This document shows positions 23,717-35,045 of a stretch of 64,000 nucleotides of DNA, in pieces. Where the stretch lies: contig NC_084894.1 in assembly GCF_958979055.1 (NCBI RefSeq), positions 4,593,001 through 4,657,000 of the forward strand. The letters run 5' to 3'. The notes under the pieces were generated by a model. The model was not told where the DNA came from and searched no databases. It saw only the letters and a program-made list of their open reading frames with translations. This DNA comes from Alnus glutinosa (Eukaryota > Streptophyta > Magnoliopsida > Fagales > Betulaceae). Numbering within the stretch: position 1 is the first letter of the stretch; the number at the start of each line of letters is the position of its first letter. The position numbers and the translations under genes were made by a program.

Positions 23717-25013
23717 TTTTTTTTTTGGATGAATAAAGGCATTTTATAACCAAACTCTGCAGAATACAAATCAACTCCAGTTAAAACTGGAAACCCTTCC
23801 CACAACAGGGAAAAAACTCAACCTGCACTAAACAAAACATCAAAAGCTACAAAACAGGAAATACAACAAACAACTATGACTTCCAAAGCCGTTTAAGCCT
23901 ACTAGCCATATCAGATTGCTCAGTGAACCTTCTAAACATGATTCTACTTCTGACTTCCCATTGAATACGAGCTACAAGAGCCTCTTCAGTTCGGGGTGTG
24001 TTCCCATGACATAAGTCGTTTCTCAAGCACGACAAGTGATACACAACTGCTGCCAAACAAAGTTTACAGATAAGCACCTGCAAACTACAGCCTTCCATCT
24101 TACAGAACCAGTCCACTATATCATCCCATTCCACACAAGGATTCTGAATCAAACAAAGAGACATCAAATTTCTCCATATTCTTCTGCAAAAACTGCAGTG
24201 GAAGAAAAGATGGGCTATGGATTCCTATCCACCATAGCAAAATCTGCAAAGGGTATTTCCCTCAAACCCCCACCAACACATCCGGTCCTTAGTAACAAGG
24301 GCATCACGGAAAACAAGCCCCAAAATAAAAGCGTCCCTAGGAATAGCCAAAGGAGACCAGACAACATTACACCAAGGGGCCTCCGGAAATTTTGTCCTAA
24401 GACAATTCCATGTATCAGTGCATGAGTAAACCCCATTTCTTGAACTCCAAACCGGAATATCCCTATCCCCAATATCAACATCAAACAACCTATTCTGAAT
24501 TTGCACAAGGGTATCCGACCTAGCAGGCGGCCATGACCATTTCCCATCCTTGATAACAGAAGAAAGTCGGGCATCAAGATTGCTTCCAATATCATAAACA
24601 ATACGAAAGCCATAAGTATCCAGCAATCTACCAGCTGGGTGCCAGAGGTCAAACCAGAGAGAGATAGATGTACCCTCACCCACTTTAAAACTAATGAACT
24701 TCTTAGCAGTTTCCCTGAGATCGAGCAACTTTTTCCAGCTCCAAGAACAAACTTTGGGGATGGAGATATTTCACAAGCTCCTCCCCTTCAGCCAATAAGA
24801 TTCCACCCAAGCAACCCAAATAGAACCGGATTGGGCAAAAAGACTCCAAATGTGCTTCAACATAGCTGCACGATTCCACTCTTCAAGTCTCTTTAGCCCA
24901 AGCCCCCCCTCAGACTTAGGATAGCATAGCTTTTCCCAAGCCACCTTAGCCTTGGGTTTTGCATCTTTCCCACACCACAAAAAACGATTAAACTTCTGCT
25001 CAAGAAAACACAA
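23717..25013 (-). mobile_element. 5'-truncated L1-type LINE remnant
   Basis: On the minus strand the protein remnants run in order. First comes the end of the reverse-transcriptase region (FNRFLWCGKD ... KVAWEKLCYPKSEGGLGLKR), then DLRETAKKFISFKVGEGTSI, then the zinc-binding reverse-transcriptase tail (CRFC ... AHLFFHC). A TAG after CRFCYGG and frame changes break the frame. The 3' tail is the T run at 23717-23726 (poly-A on the minus strand). GGATCTT-like sequence occurs at both edges and could be a short target duplication. The endonuclease and most of the reverse transcriptase are missing. Confidence 0.8.
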
Positions 25014-25751
25014 GGGATCTTCTGATATGAACTAGATTTTAATCATAGAAAACACAAGGGAAATCCTAAATCCTAGGGGGTGAAATGGAGGGAGAGCAAA
25101 TAAAGTGAATATCCTGCATAAAACGTAAGAGGTGCTTTACTAGATGGATCCAAAACTGAGAAAGTGGTAAAAAGCATGTAGTTGAGTATCAACCATGGAG
25201 GTGTTATTTGTAATAGAATGACTGCGTATGCATAGAACACAATATTCCATGATGAGAAATCTTAATAATCCCCTTTTATTGTTTGCAAGAATAATATGAC
25301 TATCCTCAATGTTTGTAAAAGCATATATAACTCTCCAGTTGTTGCTTGTCTTCTATGTACAGAACAACTGCATTTATGTGGTCAATCTCTTCAGAAATTT
25401 TTGTCCTTGTTAAAAACTATGACAGTTTGTTTTACCACCAAAGTTGAAAGGGAGATCTGTACAAAGAGCAAACTGAAGGGCTTTCAATGTAATCTTTGAG
25501 ACTGATAGGCCCCGAAACGTGGGGCTCTGTTATGCTCTATTCGTTGAGGTTGAAAAAAGTGAGGAAACAAGCTGTTATGAGAAGGGGAGTTCAAAGCAAT
25601 AGAGGACATGGCATTATCTAGTGGTTAAAGAGGTTGTGTGTGTCGTAGGGGGGATGTTCTGCTTGTCACATGTCACTATTAGTGGTAGTAGTACGTGTCA
25701 ATGTAGTGGCATTAGTAACAGTCCAATGTCTTGTATATAATAAGTGGAATA

Positions 25752-25991
25752 ATTCCAAGGGGTTGGTTCAAGTGGTAAGGACTTTGATATTTGTGGTAGT
25801 CCCATGAAGTCTAAGGTTTGAATCCCCTTGGGTATAAACAATTCTTTGGGGCCAATCCGCTGGCAAAACGAGAGTCTTACCCTATCCGTGTGGAAATGGC
25901 ACTTTACACGAGTCCAAGGTTTACCTGACAGGGGTAGGTATACGAAGTGACTCTACCTTAAAGGGGTTCCTCATCATAAAAAAAGAAAAGA
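25752..25991 (+). mobile_element. tRNA-derived SINE, 240 bp, with 10-bp target duplication
   Basis: The head carries a Pol III A-box-like TGGTTCAAGTGGT (25773-25785) and a B-box-like GGTTTGAATCCC (about 25816-25827), followed by a unique body and an A-rich tail (AAAAAAAGAAAAG). It is flanked by AAGTGGAATA at 25742-25751 and 25992-26001. A related, 5'-truncated copy lies at about 49700-49815. It sits in the 5'-UTR intron of PAC1 in the sense direction. Confidence 0.85.
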
Positions 25992-26509
25992 AAGTGGAAT
26001 AGTGGAATGCTCATGGAACAGTGTGAAGAAACTTATCCTATGTGTACTGAGGTTTGACTCCCACCCAAAGAAGAGTTTGAGTGTTATTAGATTGTGTGTT
26101 ATTTGTTCTGCTATTTACCAGAGATATGAGGCTTACTCAACTTATTCTTACAAAACTTGTAGGTTTTAGAGGAACTCCCTTGATACTACTAGGAGTTTAT
26201 CTGCAAATGACATTTTGTTGGCATAATGCCGAATCTTTTGAGGATAATTTTCTAAGTTCATATTATAAATCTTATTAAAATGGCTTGTTTTTTATCAGAA
26301 GCTTGTGATTTTGTTTTTGATGCAGCAAAGAAGAACGAATGGTTACGTAATGGATTAAAATGTCCATTTTGAATAGCATAATTTGATTGATTTGTAAATT
26401 AACTTGGTGGAGTCACTGATTTCAGTAACCAAATGATCAGAGCATCTCCTACTGATATTTATCTATTTTGATAATTTTTCAGGGTCGGGAACTTGGATCA
26501 AGTTGAGAC

Positions 26510-27322
26510 ATGGAAGATGTCCTAACTGACATTCCCCCACCTTCAAGGTTCTTTCAGGAAGATCTCAACAACTTTACTCCTCCATCACCACCTCTTCCAT
26601 CTCCATTCCTCGTTTTTTCTAATCCTAAACCTGATGAACCTCTTCGTCCCTCTCTCCTCATCATCGCCATATCTTCCCCATCTCTCTATGTCTTCCACCA
26701 TCTATCTTCTAAATCCCTAATTGGAAGTCTCATCCTACCTGAGATCTCTTTCTCTGGAAACTCTATTGAACCCTCTCTTGGAGATAAATCCTGCAACATC
26801 TACAGCCTCAATGTTGGTGATGATTCAATTATCCTCATCTCTGTTCCGTGCTCCATTGCGGCGGAGAGATCTCACATTGTTGCAAAGTTGCTGATTGCTG
26901 ATAAAGTTATTCCTAAGAGGGTTCTGATATTGGATTCAGTACAGAGTCAAAATTTTCGAGGTAAGCTGTCACCGGATGAGGCATTTGCTTTCAAGCTGGA
27001 GACGTCATCAGCAAGAAATGGGTTGGGTGAGGATAATGGAGGTTCATCATTGTTAAGGGGTATAGACTATTTTCCGTCAGGAAGTGTTATAGATGGGTTG
27101 GCTGCTGCTTTGCTAGGTCGATGCCAGGTGAAGAATATCAAGGGAACTCTGTGTGTTTCTTGGCCTGAATTTGGTGGGGCTGTGGTGTCCCTGGTTAAAT
27201 CTATACTACACAGGAGTGTTTTGCCGGGCTTGGACTTGAAAATGAGTGGTGATGGTAAGGATGAATGTTTAAGATTCAGCTGGACCAAGGGTCATCCTTT
27301 TGATTCCGAGTTGTATACCTGA
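26510..27322 (+). CDS. PAC1: Proteasome assembly chaperone 1 (PAC1/PSMG1/PBAC1), 270 aa
   Basis: PAC1 pairs with PAC2 as an early scaffold for the alpha-ring of the 20S proteasome in the cytosol and nucleus. The coding region is a single exon with ATG at 26510, 27 bases after the leader intron. The N-terminus (MEDVLTDIPPPSRFFQEDLN) is plant-specific and proline-rich. The core strands (LRPSLLIIAISSPSLYVFHH ... IILISVPCSIAAERSHIVAK) match the chaperone fold. The C-terminal half shows the family pattern seen in animal PSMG1: a paired-leucine segment, VIDGLAAALLGRCQVKNIKG, and a terminus ending in -LYT like the -IYT of PSMG1. Length is close to that of PSMG1. No break is seen. Assignment rests on remembered family patterns and is fairly firm. 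Confidence 0.8.
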   Translation: MEDVLTDIPPPSRFFQEDLNNFTPPSPPLPSPFLVFSNPKPDEPLRPSLLIIAISSPSLYVFHHLSSKSLIGSLILPEISFSGNSIEPSLGDKSCNIYSLNVGDDSIILISVPCSIAAERSHIVAKLLIADKVIPKRVLILDSVQSQNFRGKLSPDEAFAFKLETSSARNGLGEDNGGSSLLRGIDYFPSGSVIDGLAAALLGRCQVKNIKGTLCVSWPEFGGAVVSLVKSILHRSVLPGLDLKMSGDGKDECLRFSWTKGHPFDSELYT

Positions 27323-28432
27323 TGAACTAGGTTTCAGATACCTTTTTGTTCTCTTTTTATATGTTTGCTTTCTTTCTTTTGTCATTTTTCATCGACTATT
27401 ATTCCTTGTTAATGCTGTTATTAAGATTGAGGTGATTGATAGAAGACCTTGATTTTTTTTGCCTTTATGATCGTCCCAAGCTGTAATATTCACGCAATCT
27501 TTTCAGAATGTTTGGTATGTCTTGAAGATATTACAACTTTATTTATTTACGTATACATGTTGCTGGTGGATTTTTACCCATCTAATGCGTCTTTTGGTAG
27601 CTGCATCAATCACAAGCATACCTAGCACCCTCAACCTATTGATTGGCCTCACACCTAGGTACTAGGTAGACTCACGGAGCAGCAATTATGACTGATATAA
27701 GTATAGCTATCTTAATATCTAATAATCCCCGGAGGCCCTGAACTATGGTGATTGTGGTTTCTGTCCGGACATGTATGGAACAAACACTCTTTGTGGCTTC
27801 CATCCGGGCACTGATCTCGTCCGTCGGGATGCTCTACAGGGAAATTGACTTTTTTGATTCTTTAAAGTCTTCAGAATATTTTCTTCACTAGATTCTTTCC
27901 TTCTTTGAGAAACACATTACACATCTTGCCTTTGTTCAGTCATTTTTTTTCTTGATTAATATTCTGGCAATATTATTTCTGAAGTCTTCTGGAAATATGG
28001 AGTCCCTGATATGGTAACGTTTTTGTCGACATAATAAATAAAAATCAACATACACAAAGTGGATCCTAAGTACAAGTCTTAGAACACTAACAATAACTTT
28101 CCTAAATCTTATTCCATTCCCAATAGGAAAAACTCTTAAAAAAAACCCCTTAAATTATATTCACTTGTTGTTTCTTAAACTAAAGAAACATCAATGGAAT
28201 CAAAAGTGTACCCTAAATTTAGGAAAACAAAATTGGTTCCATTAACATTATTTTAATATAAATTTTTTTTTCATTCTTCTAGCATTTATTTGAAACAATA
28301 TTTAAATGGTATTGGGAAATGATAAGAGAAATTATTGTGGAGTGCATTTAAATAAAAAAAAAGTGATTTAATTTCTTAAATTGAAAACAAGTTTAAAAGA
28401 ATTTGCTACAAGTGCTCTTAAGACTTAAAGGG
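27323..28432. other. 3' flank of PAC1 and spacer
   Basis: No gene is seen. The 3' untranslated region of PAC1 lies at the start. Around 27720-27840 is GC-richer, rearranged-looking sequence with GTCCGGACATGTATGG-like text but no identifiable element. Confidence 0.4.
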
Positions 28433-29703
28433 CTTAGAGCACTAGTAGCAGATGCCCTATAAGTAGTTCTATTCCCTAAAATAGGGAAAATTTGAAAAAA
28501 GTTGTAAAATAAGAGCACTAGCAGCAGATTCCCAACCATTTTCCCTATATTTAGGGAACAAAACTACTTTTTACTTCCCTATAAAAAAATACCCCACAAT
28601 AGATTCCCTTACTTTTCCCTATATCAATTAAATATTATTTTTTTACTTTTATTTTATTATTTTTCTCTCTTTCCTACTTTTTCTCTCTTCCCTATATCAA
28701 TTAATTATACTTCTTTTATATTAAAATAATACATAGGGAATGAATAGTAGACATGTATACATAGGGAATCACTATTCATTCCCAACTCCCTCATCTAAAT
28801 ATAGGGCATCTGCTGTGGGAGGTTTTTTGATGTTTTTCATGAAATTTTCCCTAAATATAGGGAAGGGAACCAATATAGGGTAACTGCTACTAGTGCTAAC
28901 AGGCAACAGCAATTACCCTATTTTAGGGTCTCATGCTTGGGAAGCTACAGTGCTTCCCAATACATTGGGTAGCACTGTAGCTACCCAATAACTTATTTTA
29001 ATAAAAAAAAAAATCTCTCTCTCCTCTCTCCTTTCTGGCTCTCTCTTCACGCGTCCAAAAAACACGTTGCTCTTCTTGTTGGCGAACTCACGGCTCCTCC
29101 GGCATCGAAAGCAAAGGAAGATGGCGATCCCGAGGAGGAGGGCGGAGGAGGTACCTGAAAATCGGATCCTGAAAATCGGCTTCAGACTCGGACACGGAAC
29201 CGTTCCTGGTCCGGAGGACAGCAAGGAGGTACCTCTCGTTGAAGTGGACGGAAGCAAAACGACGACGTACTGTGGAGTGGAGATCGTCGATGTGGAAGGC
29301 AGAGCGATGGGGGGGAGAGGAGTTGGTGCTTGACGTCGTTGTTCTGTGGGATCAAGTTGTGACGGTCGTCATCTTCGTCAGACGATGAATCTCTCCATTC
29401 AGCATCGGAGATTCGGATCGATTTTTCTGCATCTTGGATTCAGAAGGAGAAACGGAAGTGACGGAGATTCGGAGAAGACGAGAGAACAAGAAAGAGAATA
29501 AAAAAAAAAATGAATAAAAAAAATAAAAGTAGGTTAGAGAAAAAAGAATAAAATAAGATTAAAAAATAGTATTTAATTGATATAGAAAAAATTAAGGGAA
29601 TCTATTGTGGGGTGTTTTTTTATAGGGAAAAAAAGAGTGGTTTGATTCCCTAAATTTTCTCTAAAGTAGAGAAAATGATTGAGAATCTGCTGCTAGTGCT
29701 CTT
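28433..29703. mobile_element. Interleaved MITE cluster with GAGCACTAG(C/T)AGCAG ends
   Basis: Two pairs of inverted ends overlap. Pair one joins 28433 onward (TTAGAGCACTAGTAGCAG) to sequence ending near 28897. Pair two joins 28511 (AAGAGCACTAGCAGCAGATT) to 29703 with roughly 200 bp of inverted homology, including CCCTATAAAAAAA and CCCCACAATAGATTCCCTT. A further hairpin-like stretch (GGGAAGCTACAGTGCTTCCC) lies at 28939-28958. Pair two spans 1.19 kb and encloses a short open frame (29067-29333) with no recognised domain. No clean target duplication could be defined. Confidence 0.65.
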
Positions 29704-30022
29704 AAAGGGCGTTTCCTACCAACCCATGTGTAGGACCACTGTGCAACCTTATAAACGCTTCCCACAACCCACTTAGAACCATTTTTCCTGTTTTGGAACA
29801 AAACCAGCCTTGGTTTTGGAGCCCTTAATGATTGGATCCGGTCATTACAGGGGGCCCTAACCAGAGCCCAAACCGCCCCAAGTAAATAGATTTTCCCCAA
29901 AGAAACAGTCTATTCGTGGTGTCCAGTTGATTCTAGCTGATTACAAGCATGCTTACGAATGCATATAATATGGAGAGAACGATACTTATGAAATTATCTA
30001 TCAATTGTGTTAATGTTCTTTT

Positions 30023-30060
<38 letters not shown>

Positions 30061-30199
30061 CTTTTTCGTTTGTTTTTTCTTAAAAAAATTGTTTGTATAA
30101 ATTTCAGTTTTTTTTTTTTTTTTTTAAAAAAAATTTCCGCCTTTTTTTTTAAAAAAAATTTTAATTTTAATTTTTTTTATAATTTAAATAACATTTTTG

Positions 30200-30360
30200 T
30201 CTTATTGAAAAAAATTTGAGTCATTTTTTGTCTATTTGTTGGTCTTATGGGAGATATTGACATTTTTTGATAATTTGAGGAGTGCCATTGACACAATTAA
30301 TAGTTGAGAGATATTGACGATTGAGTAGTAGTTTGAGAAGGATATATGTACTTTTCCCAC
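30200..30360. mobile_element. Truncated Mutator-like MITE remnant
   Basis: Sequence resembling GGGAGATATTGACATTTTTT, then GACACAATTAATAGTTGAGA and GTAGTAGTTTGAGAAGG, ending TGTACTTTTCCC, matches the right arm of the intact element at 56810-57611. The left arm is not visible; a long T tract is there instead. Confidence 0.55.
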
Positions 30361-31458
30361 CTTTGAATTTTTCATTTTTAAATAAAGGCTAATCTAATAG
30401 TTGATAAGTACTATCAAATCAGTTCGGCGGAATGAGAGTTGAGTATGTAACATTATTATGTAAGATTTACACAATTTGAAAATAGTTTATGATACCAATC
30501 AATCTCTTGCTAGTTAAATTTTACAATCTAATGATATATATATATTGTCATATAATAAAGATATTGTTATATCATTTAAAATTTTTAAATAACGTAGCGC
30601 TGTTAAAATAAAATTATCGGCCAACATTCAAAAGAGTAAATAACTTTCAACCCTAAAATCTTAAAAGCAACATCTCATCTCATGCAATCATCAGTCAACA
30701 TTTAAGAAAAGGAACAAAACATGCAATAGGGCCCAACAAAACAATATTCTACCAAGAATAAAAGGAATTTAAGATTAAAAAACAATGTAATTTAAGATTA
30801 GAGCAACATTTCCCCAACCCCCTAAATTACCGATGTACTTATTTTTTTTCAAAGAAAGATTTTTCGACAACCTTATCCAAAGAAGCAAAGCACTTGCCTC
30901 TTATTCAAAGTTGAAGAACACATTTTTCACTCGGTGAGTTCCTTGTTTGGATTTCGATTGCTCTCATCTTTGAGAAAAAGTGTTGCCATCCCTTTTGGTA
31001 TTTGTTTGGAGTTTTGGAGCTATCAAGGGTGCAGAAGGTTCTAATTTGGTTAGAACACAAGTTAACCTGCATTCTTTAAAGGGTTGTCGAGCGTTTATGA
31101 TAAAAGGTTAATTTAGGAAAATCACGCAACAATATCGGGGCATGTTGGAGAGTTCAAGTTAAAAAATACCGTGCGATGCATGTGCTTGACATTCCATAAA
31201 AAAAGACAAAAAAAAATGCTAACGGATGGACTAACTTGCCATAATTTAGTAGTTTGTAGAGTTTGAATGTTACTCTTTGAACTTTGAAGGATAAAACACA
31301 AAACTGATCATATAGATAGATTATTATTGAATTTTAATTTAATGGTGATTTTAAGAACCACATTAATTTTAAATTGACAAAAAAATAGACACAAATGTGA
31401 TATGTAAGCATGTAGCATTACTCATATATATATATATATAACTGGTCGGGATCTAGCA

Positions 31459-31513
31459 CTTCCCTGGCCAGAACGACTGGATTGGCCGGAATTTGGCCGT
31501 TCTGGCCAGGAAG
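31459..31513. repeat. Imperfect hairpin, 17-bp arms
   Basis: CTTCCCTGGCCAGAACG (31459-31475) pairs with CGTTCTGGCCAGGAAG (31498-31513) across a ~22-bp loop rich in GGCC. It is GC-rich in an AT-rich neighbourhood. Confidence 0.7.
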
Positions 31514-31773
31514 GGCTAGAACGAGGTGGTTGGGGCCTCGGGGTGGGCAGTTTGGAGGTGAAAAACGAAAAAAAATAAAAAAAAAATGAATTTGAGTGTG
31601 AAAAGTTGAGTGTAAGTGTAGCGGCCCTTAATGGAAAATAATTAGTGACATGAAAAATTCATTCCCTTAAATCATTTTTTTTTTTTTTTGTTTTTTTTAA
31701 CCTTCAAGTACAACTCTTTCTTCCTTGTCAACTTCATGCATACCTGACTTTCTCTCCTTTTCTGCACACTTCA

Positions 31774-32004
31774 GTGGCCACGATCAGACCCTCCTTGCCC
31801 ATTTCCTTCTTTCTTTCTTCTCCATATCGACAGGCTCGGGCTCGATGCCGAGCCGGAAACATTTCGACGGGACCAATTTTGTTGCTGCTTTTGTTGTTGG
31901 TGGTTGTGTTTTCGGAAAGCAAAGAGTGTTTGGGGAAATTGGGAGAGGAGGCTGCGCTCTCGGTGGTTGAGGATGAGGTTTTTCCGAGGAGATTTCGAGC
32001 GTGA
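31774..32004 (+). CDS. Hypothetical small protein with signal-peptide-like segment (doubtful)
   Basis: A 76-residue open frame contains GPILLLLLLLVVVFSESKEC, a hydrophobic stretch with a small-residue boundary that looks like a secretory signal, followed by ECLGKLGEEAALSVVEDEVF. Local GC content is raised compared with the flanks. The product is not recognised. Overlapping open frames on both strands mean it may be chance or the first exon of an undetected gene; no downstream exon was found before the NLR half at 33056. Confidence 0.22.
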   Translation: MATIRPSLPISFFLSSPYRQARARCRAGNISTGPILLLLLLLVVVFSESKECLGKLGEEAALSVVEDEVFPRRFRA

Positions 32005-32119
32005 CGCAGCATTAAAAGGTTCGAGGGACGAAGTTGTTCGGCGCTCACTCTCTTCTCTCTGCGAACCTGGGACTGGTATGCTTCTCCGCATTCAGATCAC
32101 AAATTGCCATGCCCCCTAA

Positions 32120-33055
32120 AAAAAAAATGGCTTAAGTAGTTTTTGGGGTTATCACAAAATATATAGTTTAAGACTTTTCATTTATATAAACAATTGTTTT
32201 GGGTTCTAGTAGTAATTACGCTGGATATTGCAATTTGGAAGAAGAAATTTCTGAGCTTCAGATAATTATAAATTCCCATTTCAGTTTCTTGATAGGCTGA
32301 TAGCTAATATTTCATAGGGATTAGAAACATTCTTCTTACAAAACCAACACAATTCACCATGGAATAGTTACATAAAAAATAAAATTTTTATTGAATCCCA
32401 TAAGACTTTTTGACGCAGGACGGAAGGGAAAATAACAGAAAATAGAGATAATTTTTACGTCAATTCAGAGTCTCACCAAAATAACGATAAGAAAAGGTAG
32501 AACTAGAGTCTCACTCACTGGCCTTGGCAAAATCTCGCCACCAAAAGAGAGGAGAAATCACATCTTGAACAAACATCTTTTTTCATAAATCATATTATTT
32601 CCTTTTTCTGCATCACTCTTTATTTGTGGTATGATGGAGGCAAGACCACTGCGAGTCAGCCTCAAACAAGTGCTTAACACCCACATTAAAACATGCTACT
32701 ACATACATTGATCAATAAGATTAAAAAAAAAAAAAAAAAAAAACCCAATAATTCCTAATTAGAAAGCAACTAAAACAAGTACAACAATAAACTTGATTTA
32801 ATTTCCAATATTCTACGACAATAATAATTACAAGCAAGCACACAACCGATCCTTTGTGTTCAGTACTTCAGAGCTGCAGCTTCTTAATCCTTTGCTCCGC
32901 CTATATCATTAGTGTCAATTCCTGCAACAAATGAAAATTATCTTTGTTATATGATTTTGAGAGGCATTAAGATATTCGTGTTAATTAGAAGCATTAGAAA
33001 ATTAAGTACTAATCTCTACAGCATAGATCTAAATGATGATACCAAACTGGCCGGT
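32120..33055. other. Spacer downstream of the NLR LRR half
   Basis: AT-rich, with a 20-base A tract at 32721-32741. It probably includes the 3' untranslated region of the minus-strand NLR. No gene is seen. Confidence 0.4.
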
Positions 33056-35045
33056 TTAATTTGGTACTGATGTTGAGGGGATGACTATATGGGAATCAAT
33101 ATCCAGGTCAGGAATCTCCGCAATTTTCGGCCAATCTGGACCTCCTCCACCCTCCCTTTGGCATTGCTCAGTTAACAGGGGACATGTTTTGATTTGCAAA
33201 TGTTTAAGAGAGTTGGGAAGTCCATCCTCGGGCAAGGACTGGAGCATAGGGCAATCCTCAATGTAAAGGTCCTTGAGTGAAGGTAGGTTCTCCAGTGAAA
33301 ATGACTTCAGAAGGGGGCATGATGTGATACTCAAACACTCCAGCGAAGTGGGTAGATCCTCATTTAGTGTCTCGAGCATTTGGCAATTTCGGATGGAAAG
33401 TAAGTTGAGAGAGGTCAAGGTTCGCAACGACCCTTCTTCTCCGTTGGACAAGGACATCAGATCTTTGCAATCATGAATGAACGACGCCTTGAGCCCGGGA
33501 AGTTGGGGCCATTTCGGAAGTGAGGATATGTTTGAGATGCTGGAAACAACCAATGAGTATAGGGAGCTGGTATCTGGTATTGCCCTCACTAATGCTCCAT
33601 CATGACATCCATCCACTGCTAAATGCTGAAGATGTTGGGCGTGGGGTGGTGGTGGGAGAGTGGTCAGTAAGTCACACCGACTGATCTCCAGCTTTTGTGG
33701 AAAGAAGATCTCTGGCAGTGCCTGCAGCTTGGGGCAGCCTGTTACTTTCAGTTCTATCAAATTAATGAAAGGGGTATCTTCCAGCACCAGATTTACTTCA
33801 TTCCAATCCTCCAGAATAAGATTGTCAATGAGTATTAGAAAATGCAAAAATGGGGTCACAGGAAGAGCCCTCAAGGAATTACAGCTCTTGATCTTCAAGA
33901 CTTGTAAATTTGGAAAGATGCTAGGCAACTCCCTTAGGTCAGGACAATTACTAAGCTTTAGCGAGCTAAGGGAATGGCATATTTCAACCTCCGTCCATTT
34001 CTCTAACTCCTGCATACCTTTAATGTACAGCGCTTGAAGCTTGGGTAATTGGCCTAGAGCGAGGGTTTTGCATTTGATGCAGCCATTCAAGGTAAGACTG
34101 ACTAAATTTTGGAGCCGCCCTTCTTGAATCCAAGCAGGAAATTCATTGCCTCTATAACGTATAATTTGGAGCTCTCTGATGTTTGAGTGAGGTTGTAGAT
34201 CTTCGAGTAGACTGCTTTCAGTTGCTTCATCTTGTGTATTGACAACTCTGTCACTCCATTCAAACACCAACTTGACAAGGCTCTTCTTCTCATTCAACTT
34301 GGCATCCCTTGCATTAACTGCATTCTCTAGATTTGAGATATGCAATTTTCCTGAAAGATAGGCCATTTTCTCCAGTTGTTCAACTCCATATCCATTCTTG
34401 TCGCCAACCTGAAATACGGGCAAATTGTGCAGACTGGTTAAGTTCCCCATATTTGGTGGCAACATGGAGAGCTTGAACCAGAACATAGCATCGAGCTCAA
34501 GATGTTGAAGATTAACCAAATTCCCCAAGTCCTTGGGCAAAGCAGAAAGCCAAGCGCACCCCAAGAGTTTCAATGTTTGCAAATTGAAGAGATTGCAAAT
34601 TGAGTTGGGGAGGACACTGATTTCTGTTCTAGAGAGGTTAAGGTAGCGCAACAGCTTCAACTCTTCGATTGAGTCAGGCAATTTTGAGATCTGGCTTGAA
34701 CTAAGATCCAACCCGCGTATGAATTGCAACGTACGAAACACTTTGTCAAGGGCTTGACCAAAGGTTTTCAAGTGGCCACTAGGCAGTAGAAGTGTGCGCA
34801 GCTTCTTAGCATTATTGACAATCTCCAACATGGGCTGCTCGACATCTTTACCGAGCAAGGACACGTGACGAGATTGTTCAGAGAAACTGTATAATTCGTT
34901 GCCCTTCACCTGGCAGCAATTGGGGCTTGAAATTGATTGAGCCAAGTCATGGATAAGATCGTGCATGCTGAATATCTCCTTTTTGACAATGGTTGAAGAT
35001 TGAAAGAAGGACCTTATAAAAAGCTCACTAAAATATGCAATTCAA
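33056..35045 (-). pseudogene. LRR half of a split CC-NB-LRR resistance gene
   Basis: On the minus strand one open frame runs from the linker at about 35036 (AYFSELFIRSFFQSSTIVKK) through the MHD motif (MHDLIHDLAQSISS) into about 20 leucine-rich repeats (for example LRYLNLSRTEISVLPNSICN and SLKDLYIEDCPMLQSLPEDG), ending PSTSVPN-stop at 33056. No stop or frameshift interrupts roughly 660 codons. In intact RGA-type CNLs this sequence directly follows the NB-ARC ARC2 region. Here that preceding part is 17 kb away at 52212-53598, same strand and order, so this half has lost its start and nucleotide-binding domain. It would have sensed or regulated as the C-terminal part of a cytosolic immune receptor. 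Confidence 0.85.

Larger units (their letters stand above)
22780..26482 (+). other. Non-coding first exon and 3.6-kb 5'-UTR intron of the PAC1 gene
   Basis: A short leader ends ...CTTTAACAG at 22874 with donor GTACGC at 22875. The matching acceptor TTTTTCAG is at 26475-26482, 27 bases before the ATG at 26510. The exon start is approximate. The intron contains a 5'-truncated LINE (23717-25013) and a SINE (25752-25991), which accounts for much of its length. The remaining intron sequence (22875-23716, 25014-25751, 26002-26482) shows nothing further. Confidence 0.55.
29704..31724. other. Low-complexity spacer
   Basis: Holds a T-rich tract (30017-30180), a degraded Mutator-like MITE piece (30200-30360), a TA run (31424-31440) and a hairpin (31459-31513). 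No gene is seen. Confidence 0.5.

Noticed and set aside
24036..24425. Plus-strand 129-residue open frame
   Set aside because: Shadow of the LINE protein encoded on the minus strand.
29067..29333. 88-residue open frame inside the MITE cluster
   Set aside because: No homology and entirely within MITE sequence.
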